A stretch of DNA of 64,000 nucleotides, taken from Pascua guehoae (taxonomy: Eukaryota > Basidiomycota > Tremellomycetes > Trichosporonales > Trichosporonaceae). Every line of letters starts with the position of its first letter. Position 1 is the first letter of the stretch. The stretch lies in NCBI GenBank assembly GCA_001600415.1, contig BCJX01000013.1:750116-814115 (forward strand), written 5' to 3'. The translations under genes were made by a program, and so were the position numbers. The notes beneath the pieces are model-generated. The model was given only the letters and a program-made list of their open reading frames with translations, did not search any database and was not told where the DNA came from. This document shows positions 55,296 through 64,000 of the stretch, one piece after another.

Positions 55296-56306
55296 AGTGG
55301 GGGACTGTTGCGCCGCCAGTCATCGCGCACCGAGAACGCGGGTATGAGCGCATCCGCCCCCTGCGAGGTCGCGCAATGACTACCGAGGTCGTACAGGACG
55401 TCCTGTAGTTGTCTGTACCTCGCGCCGAGTGGGCGCCGCAGCAACATGCTAGCCTCACCTCGGAGCCATCACCTCATCGCATCACGCAGCATCACGCATC
55501 ACGCTGCTGAATGCAGGACATGGAACCATGGACCAGGACAAGGACATGGACATGTGCATGACGTGTTGTGGGCATTGTCACGCCTGCGCCACAGGTACAC
55601 GAATGGCCAGGTACGCGTGCGCTTAGCGACGCCCAGGTCGGAGCTTATCCTCTCGACTGGGTTTGGGTGGCTGGGCCCATTGTACCATTGTACAGTACCA
55701 TTGTGGCAGGCATTACGCATTAGGCATTGATTGTGGCGTTTGGCGAGGGACACATGTCATTTGCAGGACACTGGTCATTAACACCCATGTGGTATCTCGG
55801 CGCTTGGCCAGGCGCACAGGGTGGCGCGGAGGAGAGACAGTTAGGCAGGCATGCTCGTGCTCGTGTTCGTGCTCGTGCTCGTGCTCTGGAGAAAAACACA
55901 CGCCTCTGGCAGGCTCGTGCTCGCTCTGGATCAGTTTGTTGACGCGCGTAGCTGCGGCACAGACCCTTCGACACCGTGTATGTAGTGCATATGATCCGGG
56001 AGCAAGACATCGTGAATGTGTGTATGAATGCCAATGGAACAGAATCCCAACACAAGATAGCAAAAGGGTCCGCAATACAAGGGACAGGGCCAGAGACACA
56101 GGAGGGAGACGGAGAGCGCGAGTGCGTGTACGCGCGCGCAAAACAGAAAACTGCGCCGGCGACCGGGTTGGCGGCCTACAGAGGTGCGGGGGACGAGGGT
56201 GGTAGGTTGGTACAGGATCGACAAGATGGATATGCTTTCGTCTAAGAGGATGATGGATAGAGAAAATCAGACCACGACAAATGACAGCGCCCGACAATAA
56301 ACAAAA
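55296..56306. other. Intergenic, 3' flank of the homeodomain gene
   Basis: A 'gctcgt' hexamer repeat lies at 55852-55892. No coding pattern seen. Confidence 0.5.
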
Positions 56307-59195
56307 TCAGACCAGGACGTTGACCGCGTCCGACGAAGACGTTTGCTCGGCGAGCTCGGCGAAAAAGGTAAACTGGTCCTTGTCGTCGCCGCTCGCATCC
56401 TGCAGGTCAAAGCCCAGGTCAAACTGGCTGCTGTCAAACGCGTCAGAGCTGCTGTTGGCAGAGTCTGAAAACGACGTAAACGCCGACGGCGTGGGTTCGG
56501 GCAGCGACGGGAGCGACGGAGGAAGCGACGCGTTTGAGCCCCAGTCTTGCCCAGACGACGAGTTTGGAAGCGTATACCCTTGTTGTGACTGCTGCCGCAT
56601 CGTCGGGAGAGGCGGAGGCGGCATGAGCACGTGGTGCGTCATTTGCGCGTGGACGGAACCGGGCGACGGCCCATCACTTGGCGCAGCAGAGCCACTCGTG
56701 TTGCCTGGCGACCCGTCGGGCGCAGGAATGTAAGGCCCACCGGCAATCGTAGGCGTCGACGAGTTGACTGGAGCAGAGAGCGGCCCAGAGTTTTGCGAGT
56801 TGAACGATGGGAACGTCATCTCGTACGAGTTGACGCGGTCGAGCTCTGATGCAGAGTGCGCCTCTGGGTACGTCGCCAGTGGAGACGGGCGGATAAAGGA
56901 ACCTCCCCCGTTGCCATTGCCGTTTGCACCACCCGCCGACGAAATGCCAAGAAGACCAATGTTGTGCAGCAGGTCTGCGGGCGCCGACGCACGGCGAATG
57001 TCGGGGTCAAAGCCGGGAGGGATGAATGGCGGCCACTCGACGTCGCTCCCGCCTTCCGTAGTGCCGCTGTCGGTGACTGTGGTACCGACGCTGTTGACAG
57101 ACGCAATACTTCCCAGACGACCGCGCTGCAGAGCCATCCAGAGCGCCTGCTGCGAGTCGTGCTTGTCCATGTTCTGGCTGACCATGCTGTCGCTGGGCGC
57201 CGATGGAGCCGCACCAAACGAAAACGAAGGGTTGGGAAGGGGCGAGTTGGGTGAAAACGGCAGCCCAGGGTTGAGTGAATTTTGCAGCGACTGGTCCATG
57301 CTGGGCACAGTGAGGAAGGACGCCTCGGACGAATACGCGCTCGAAGGAGGCGTCACATAGGTTGATGAGGCGTGGTTGCGCAGTGTGGGGTCAATCTCGG
57401 CTTCCTGATCCTTGATCGGGCTAAGCTCGCGCGGCATGGGACGTTGTCCTTGAGGCGTCGGGGTGGTGCTCGACGAGTGCACATAGTTTGCCACTCGTGG
57501 TGGTGTAAATGCCGTCGTCGAAATGAGCTGAGCGCCTCCGGGCATGGATGCGCGGCGGAGTGTGTTGTTCCTCATCGCAGTAAACAAGAGGCCAGAAGGC
57601 ATCCGTCCGTTGGGCGACACCTTGGGACTCGGCTGGGCTGTGCGCGACGCTGCACTGGGGTCCTCGTGGTGCGTAATGACCTGGCTTGGATACGGTTGAC
57701 TGTTCCTCCTGGCTGCAGCAGCAAGTCCCATTGGCGAGTTGCCCGATGAGACTGGGCTGAGCACCGCCGGCGTGTGTCCGAGCTGCTGTCGACGCTTAAT
57801 CGCCCAATGTTCAATTGTGGCAACGTCGCCGCCGGCCAGGGAAACGCGGCGACCCATGTCAAACTTGTCGGCCGTCGGCAGCAGTAATGGCGCGACCTTT
57901 GGTCCAACACCACTACCTGATGATGATGGCCGCTGCTGCGGCGTGGTCCCTGATCCGGACACCGGTGTAGACGCCGGGGCTGAATGGGTGGTACCGGAAT
58001 TCTGCGCGGGCTGCGGTACCGATAGAGTTGATGGTGGCGCACTCGGCTGGGCCGGCGTCGCGTCGGTGGCAATTGGTGTTTGCTGCTGCTCGGATGATGC
58101 GGTCACAGACTTGGACGAGCCATCGTCCGTGGTGGTGGCGGGCGCTGTTGATCCATTCTTGGCTTCCTCCTTCTTAGCTGCCTCTGCGGCGGCCGCCTCG
58201 CGCGCCTTTTCTTGATTCTTAATCTTTGCGCGTCTGAATAAGGTTTTGTCAGTGAATGGCGACACGGGCGCAAAGAGTTCTGAATTCAACTAACCGATTC
58301 TGGAACCAGACCTGGACATTACGCTTGGTAATGCCCAGTTCAGACGCAAGCCACTCTCGCAGCGCATTGTCGGGTCGGGGGTTAATGTTGAACCAATGTT
58401 CAAGAACGCGTAGTTGTTCAGGAGTGGTTCGTCGACGGTGCTTTACCTGCGGGCCAAGGTTAAGCATGCAGAATCCAGTGGCGCACGTAACGCGCATCTT
58501 AAACTTACCTCTAGGTTTCCATAGTGCACAGCTCCTCCGGTATCCTCAAACTCGTCTTCCCATTCACTGCCGCCATGCCAAGCTGGGTCGATAACAAATT
58601 GTGGCGTGGCCCCAAACCGGTAGTCGGCGACGTGGGTCGCGGTGGCGAGATGGGGGAAACCGGGGGCGACAGAAGCGTGGACGACACCGGGATAGTACTG
58701 GATCGCACCACCTGGATATGCCTGCGCTCCTGGTGGTGCCGTTGCTCCGGGTTGGATCGCGTACGCCTGGTGTTGCTGCACAAACCGATTGGGCATGGAC
58801 TGTTGTGTGGGCATGGTGACGCCCACTGGCATGCCAGGGACGCCACCCACTTGCTGCTGCTGGAGGTGGATCTGGGGGATGCCGTCGACAGAGTCACGCA
58901 TAGATGGCTCGCCGGGCGCCGAGACGTAGCCGCCGCCGCCGCCACCACCACCGTTCATCTGCATCCCTGGATGAACCATGCCGGGTTGCTGCATGGTCAT
59001 CCCTCCAGATGTGGCGTAGGCAACGTTTTGTCGGTTGCCAGGCGACACATAGGTGACCTGCTGCATGGCGTACTCCGGCGCGCCGTTTGGGTTGAAGTCG
59101 GTGAAAGTCACCTTGACAGGCGTCGGCGGGGGTAAGGTGGGCGTCAAGATGGGGTCACTGCTGGTGAGCGACCAGTGTGGTGCAGAATTGCGCAT
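56307..59195 (-). CDS. Homeodomain transcription factor
   Basis: Three exons, roughly 920 residues. The N-terminal 230 residues are Gln/Gly/Pro/Met-rich (MQQVTYVSPGNRQNV, an eight-Gly run, QQQQ) and end in a conserved-looking acidic patch (WEDEFEDTGG). The homeodomain is split by two introns: KHRRRTTPEQLRVLEHWFNI, NPRPDNALREWLASELGITK and NVQVWFQNRRAKIKN. Trp48, Phe49, Gln50, Asn51 and Arg53 are intact, so specific DNA binding is expected. An Ala/Glu/Lys helix and a long Ser/Pro/Thr-rich tail of 600 residues follow. The tail has 'GRMPSGLLFTAMRNNTLRRA' and a C-terminal acidic-aromatic segment (FDSSQFDLGFDLQDASGDD, FTFFAELAEQ) that looks like an activation domain. The intron after the Asn-Arg codons uses a GTTAGT donor. 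The ATG at 59195 is the first in frame; an upstream coding exon is not excluded. Confidence 0.9.
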
Positions 59196-60868
59196 CTGGC
59201 GTCGCGCGTCAAAACTTGCCTTTGACGAGATCGGCGAAGCGACGGCAAGGAAAAATGACTTGTGCGATGGGCTGCACGTGTCCGATGATCGGCACGATGC
59301 AACGAGAAATGGAGAGTGGGTGGTCGTGAGCTGATGGTCGCCAGGTGGGGCAAGTGATGCACCTGGAGTTGGAGGACGGGGATGGATTAAACTTGTCGTG
59401 AAGGGCAGCACAAAGGTTCAGCTCGATGGGCTACAGGTAGGTGCAGCCGCGCGCGCGCAAGTTGCCGCGTCTTGTGCCAGGGCAGGGCGCACAAACGTCG
59501 TCTCGAGGTGTGGTGCACGCGGTGGCAACTGGGAGAAACGCGTGGGAGACCAGGCGCGGGTGGTTCGTGTTGCACGTTTGACGATGAAACGTGCAAGACG
59601 TGTGTGGAGGAACGAGCCCCAGGAGTCTGTCCCACAGGGTCTGGGACAGTCGGTACACGGCGGTATGTGGGGGTGGGTAGCGAACAAGTCGGCTGTGTCA
59701 ATCCTCAACGAGCACAGGCAGGCAGGTGTTCACTCCGGGTCGTGAGTGATTGTCGTCGGCTTGGATGGCAAAGTCGCTCGCGTGCGTCAAAGTACGTCCA
59801 GACCAGGTCGCGCTTGTCCTGGCGAGCTAGGCAAGGTGACGCCCCAAGTCGAACAATGAGCGGGCGGCGGGCGGGCAGGCCGATTTCAGTGGTGAATGTG
59901 TCGAGTGCGACGAGGGTGGAAAGTGGGAAACAGGTTTTGACTGGGGTGGTCGGTCCGGTTGCCTGAGAGGGTGGAGGGATGGAGGCGGGAGGCAGGGAGG
60001 AAAGTGAGAGGTGGGTGGGTGGGTGGAGGGAAAGCGGGGGTGGAGGGGGAGGGGGATGAGTCGGTGGGTGGGTGGGTGAAAGAGCGCAAGGAGAGAGTCG
60101 ACGGGGGGCCGAGCGTTTGAGAAAATGTAGAGGGCCGAGCGTCGGTGGAGGGCAAAGGAAGGAAGGAAGGAAGGAAGCAAGGAAGGAAGGAGAGAGGAGA
60201 GTGAGATGGGAGAGATGTAGGTAGTGGATCGCAGTGGTGGTAGGAGTGGTTGTGGTAGCCGTGGTGGTGAATGTCTCGTGTCGCGATGCACCACTGGCTG
60301 GCCTGGCCTGTACTTTGACTTGACTCTGCGGTGGGTCGCCAAAAGGTCGGAACTGGGCCAGCAACTGATACAGAGGCCAAGCGCGCGCGGGCGTAGGGAA
60401 CGGGCGGCGGGCGGCGGGCGGCGGGCGAGAGAAGGAAGGAGGGAGGGAGGGCAGCAACCAAAGTTGGAGGAAATTGCCCTTAGGGCAAACGAGCACGAGG
60501 GGGGAGGGAATGAGGGAGGCGGGGCGGCGGAATGAAAGTGGAGATCTGTGGGGGTGGGGTGGGTAGGTAGCTTAGGTAGGCAGGTAGGTAGGTAGGTAGG
60601 TAGGTAGGTGGGTGGGTGCTAGGTGGTGGCCATGGGTCGGATTTGGTGCAATGGCCAGCACAGGAGGAATAGAATCAGAGGTCGAGGGTGGGTGGGTGTG
60701 CCCGGCGGACAGACACAAAAGAGATACAGGGGCAGGGTTGGAGCCTAAACAGAGGCTGTCGAAAAGTTACAATACCACAGACGACACGAGAGGGGCAACA
60801 AAGGGCGGCGAGAAGCTAGGCAACCGGCAACCGGAGCCAGGGGAAGAGGGGTCGGGGGGCGCGGGGGG

Positions 60869-60931
<63 letters not shown>

Positions 60932-63470
60932 AGTCGTGGTGAAGGTCGAGAGAGTTGGGTGACCGACTTGTGCGCACGGGGTGCGAGAGCCAGAGCCAGA
61001 GCCAGAGCCAGAGCGAGCGCGCGAGTGAGCGGCGAGGGTTGGACGGCTCGCCGGCCGATAGATACCGCTGTACCAAGCACCAAGACCCGTGTGGTGTGGC
61101 CGTGTTGCCGTTGGACCGGAGAACCGAACCCGTATGGCGACGACGAGACGGTAGAGGGACAGGCAGGCAAGGGGTGGTGGGCGCCGGGGTTAAGCGCGGG
61201 GGGTAGCAAGGCCAGAGGACCGTGGCGTGGCGTGGTGTGGCGTGGTGTGGCGTGGGTGGCACTGAATCCTGAAGAGTGGTACTCAGGAGCAAAGGCAAAG
61301 GGAAAAGGGAGAGGCTGCACGACAAAGGGATGCATGAGGGTGCATGTACGAGATGACTCTTGACAGAACTGGCACCAAAGAAAGACCGCATGACCGCATG
61401 CATGCCTTTGCCATGGCACGCGCAGACGGACAGAGAGTGGGTGAGGGAGGTGAGTGTCGTGAATGCACGAGGCCGCATGTGGGACGCGGGGGACGAAGGA
61501 CGAAGGGGTTCAGCAAGGGTTCCCCCGGGCGTTTTGGCGCGGGGGGGGGATCGGGGCGGGCGGTGGTGGCCGAGGCGTAAAAAACGGACCAAGGGACTTT
61601 GGACGCTGCTTTGACAAGAGGAGCCGGCTGCCTCTGTCTCGCCCTTTCGCGCTCTGATGCTCACACAGGGGCCGAGGCAGGCAGGGACTTTTTGGCAGGG
61701 CTCCAGGCGGCCAAGCCCGAGGCCGACATCTTGTGGTGGCACATTTGGCGCCAACTTTGATTTTTCCTCCAGCTTTCCAGAAAAACAAAGCGACTGACCA
61801 CGAGTACATACACACCTACATGCGTACATACTTGCTTTTTGGTAAACCCCCTGGACATGCTGGCATGCTGCCTCTGCTCCGTCTTTTCTGGGAGGTTGCG
61901 CGCGCACTGGCGCCCCCCCCCCCACCACCCCCCCGAGCTCTTGTGGAATCCGTCTGCGGCGGTGTACTCGTCTTCTGGCATTGCGCCTGTGGTCCGTCTG
62001 CTATTATTTGCGAGTTTAGACTCATCAGACGTCAGCCGGTTCATCCAGGACTGGCTGGCATGTGCGATAGAGTTTCAGAACTGGGGTATACCGCCGCATG
62101 CCGTTGAAGAAATCGCACTCGGGCCCGCCCCTGCATTGGTTGGCATTGGGATTTGTATTTTGCTTGTTTGCTGGAGCGTGCTACGACTGGGTCATCTGCC
62201 CGAATGTGTCGCCTCTTCCGGCAAGCTGGCCAGACGCCAGACGGCGTGGCCAGCCATGTGTCCATCACCCATCCTGCGCCATTTGCGCCATCTGGCGCTA
62301 TTGTATTTGCGCCATCCATCTGAGCCATGAGCCATCACGCATCTAGCCATCTGGGCCATCTCGGCTGGGCTGTGCGTAACAGTGTACAGTAACTGGGGTA
62401 ACATGGCGTTGAGCTGGCGTACGGAATACGGCAACTGGAAAGAATGGCGCATGTGCAACAGGGCACACGTACTCACTCCGAGGCTTGCGGAGGCGCAACG
62501 GCGACGCCTCTTGTCAGGTACACTTGAACCGCCCCGCAGTGCGCGTGCATGAACATCAGCCGACTGCGGCTGGCTGGGCATCGTGCGGCGCGCGGCCGGG
62601 TAGGGGATGGCAGGGCGGCTGTCGTAGTTTGTCTCGTGCCCATCTTTCGTACACAGACACGGCTCAAAAGCGTGCATCTCTTGTGACAATCCTCCTCTTT
62701 GCCCTCGGCCCCATCTACCCGTTACGCCTGTTTGCCTGATGCGCAGCTGGGTGTGTCAAGAAGCAATAATGTAGGGCCAAGGGACGGAACCCGACAGGGC
62801 GCCGACTATTCACATGACAGCAACCCGCACGCCAGCAATTACAGGCGGCGGGTGTCCAAGCTGGCCCATTGATCTGCCCAACCTTGCTGTCTGTTTCCCA
62901 GTCCGGCTGACCGTGCGATCTGCGGCAAAGCCCATCGTGCCCGCTTGTTGCTGTATTGACGTCTTACCCTTTGGCCCATTCCCTTACGCATTTCTTGAGC
63001 ATTCCACACACCTTCTTGCCCAGCCCCTGGCCCCATACACGGGCGGCGCCTCGACGCACGCCCCCGCGCACGTTGCCGATAACCCCCACCTGGTGTTCCA
63101 TAACATCCGTCCGACCGGCGACAGCCGCCTACCGGACGGTCATTCCGCTGCCGTCATCACCATCGTCATTGTGGACCAAACTTTCTCCCTAGTGGTTTCC
63201 AAAGGTCTGCCGCGGGTATTCCATGCGGTCAGTCATGCTGTTGCTTGTGCGAATGTGTTGCTGGTATCGGCAGTTTGTCCCGCTTTCGGGCATCGACGTT
63301 TCCACGAGTAATACCAAAAAGCCTCTCTCGCCATATTGTTCCTAGCCCATCTCCCCATCTCACTATTCAACCACGCGGTCCCTGACTATAGGCCGTAGGG
63401 CTGCTCGTGTGCCCGCCCACATGTGGTGACATTCAAGCACAGGCACGATGCTGTTTGCCCACGACGCCGG
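59196..63470. other. 4.3 kb repeat-rich region upstream of the homeodomain gene
   Basis: No supported gene. The first 1.4 kb is purine-rich on the plus strand (pyrimidine-rich in the sense of the homeodomain gene), with 'ggaa' repeats (60156-60192) and a 'ggta' repeat (60566-60612), consistent with a long 5' leader and promoter. Further right are the 61-base G run, 'agagcc' repeats (60988-61010), 'ggcgtggtgt' repeats (61222-61254) and a 'gccat' rich patch (62250-62360). An open plus-strand frame at 62814-63311 has no recognisable pattern. Confidence 0.55.
60870..60930 (+). repeat. 61-base poly-G tract
   Basis: Sixty-one consecutive G follow two shorter G runs. A perfect homopolymer of this length is rare in assembled genomes and prone to both polymerase slippage and base-calling error; its true length is uncertain. 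Confidence 0.9.
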
Positions 63471-63479
63471 TTCTGGTTC

Positions 63480-63930
63480 CAAAGACTACGGAACCATGGA
63501 GCTACGATAGTGGGGACCGAGCTTCTGCGGCCAATCTGCTCCCCTTGACAAGGCATGCGTACTCCCCGCTGCCTAATTGCTGGGTCAGTTTGTGGTGGTC
63601 CTTGTGCTTAAACGAGTTTAGTCGGGATGTTGACAAGTTGCAATCCACGGGAACCCTGAGTAGGGGCCCGCAACGTCAACGGCAGCAGCAACCCGACTGT
63701 TGGGCAAGTTGTTTTCCCCACTGCACGTAAGGAACAGCAACCTATCCGACTCGGAGGTGTGTGTGTCGTATGCAGCTAGAGAACCGTGGGGGGCAGTGCG
63801 CAAGGGTAGCGTACGAACCGTCGCGGCTACCGTCCAAGGGTAAATGCACGCGTGCTGAACATCAACAAGTGCCCAACATTTTGTAGAACAGGCGAGAAAC
63901 CGAAGCAGACACGGTTCGAGGATATTAAAA
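63480..63930 (-). CDS. Tentative small cysteine-containing protein, possible paralogue of 45.0 kb candidate
   Basis: The minus strand at about 63765-63618 reads SESDRLLFLTCSGENNLPN, SRVAAAVDVAGPYSGFPWI and ATCQHPD before a stop, with ordinary coding composition. A TATA-like 'ttttaatatc' lies at 63921-63930 upstream. A GT inside the ACTTGTCAAC near 63640 could splice to a further frame (GSGEYACLVKGSRLAAEAR near 63570-63520) instead of stopping. The start is not fixed. The C-S-G-x5-N-x2-V-A-A pattern matches the candidate near 45.0 kb. Function unknown. Confidence 0.25.
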
Positions 63931-63947
63931 TCGCGCCACGGTGACAA

Positions 63948-64000
63948 TGGTCGGAGGCTGCGACACAGTTTAGCGCCAAGACGAAGAGAGATTTGACACA
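63948..64000. other. Right edge, no feature
   Basis: Nothing recognisable in the last bases of the window. Confidence 0.5.

Noticed and set aside
62814..63311. 165-codon plus-strand frame
   Set aside because: No family pattern or splice context, and composition is like the surrounding intergenic DNA.
1..64000. CRISPR arrays, bacterial operons or phage genes
   Set aside because: No regularly spaced direct repeats with unique spacers, and genes are spliced and individually promoted as in a fungal nucleus.

Overview
This 64 kb window is nuclear DNA of a GC-rich, intron-rich fungus. The best fit is a basidiomycetous yeast of the Tremellomycetes, for example Trichosporonales; this is inferred from short GT-AG introns in almost every gene, strongly C/G-ending codons and the gene repertoire, not from a database match. 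Seventeen genes are well or reasonably supported. A further group of partial or tentative exons is listed with low confidence. One 25-N assembly gap lies inside a tandem-repeat cell-wall gene.

Left arm (1-29 kb), accessory and catabolic: the first exon of a zinc alcohol dehydrogenase running off the left edge; an UNC93/DUF895-type membrane transporter; a nitronate monooxygenase; a Zn2Cys6 regulator; a MurQ-type N-acetylmuramate-6-phosphate etherase; a BadF/NAGK-type amino-sugar kinase; an MFS sugar transporter; a tentative small gene; an acetamidase-like amidase; an MFS drug/polyamine-type transporter; and a second Zn2Cys6 regulator. Regulator, etherase, kinase and sugar transporter are contiguous (5.9-15.4 kb). 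Together they resemble a bacterial MurNAc/GlcNAc salvage module rebuilt as intron-containing fungal genes, and this is the most interesting part of the window. In the proposed route, amino sugar enters through the MFS carrier, the kinase phosphorylates it, and the etherase removes the lactyl group to give GlcNAc-6-phosphate and D-lactate.

Centre (29-39 kb), housekeeping: an F-box protein; the signal peptidase subunit SEC11, divergent from cytosolic tryptophanyl-tRNA synthetase, which has an odd N-terminus with three repeats; and the 26S proteasome base subunit RPN1.

Right arm (39-64 kb), sparse and repeat-rich: a secreted Pro/Ser/Thr-rich protein with acidic cysteine motifs and hexapeptide repeats; a short-chain dehydrogenase; an orphan coiled-coil protein; and a homeodomain transcription factor with a long low-complexity upstream region. 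The stretches between hold minisatellites, a 61-base poly-G run, a tRNA-Cys-like 5' half and several tentative small cysteine-containing exons. Two of these (about 45.0 and 63.7 kb) share a short motif and might be paralogues.
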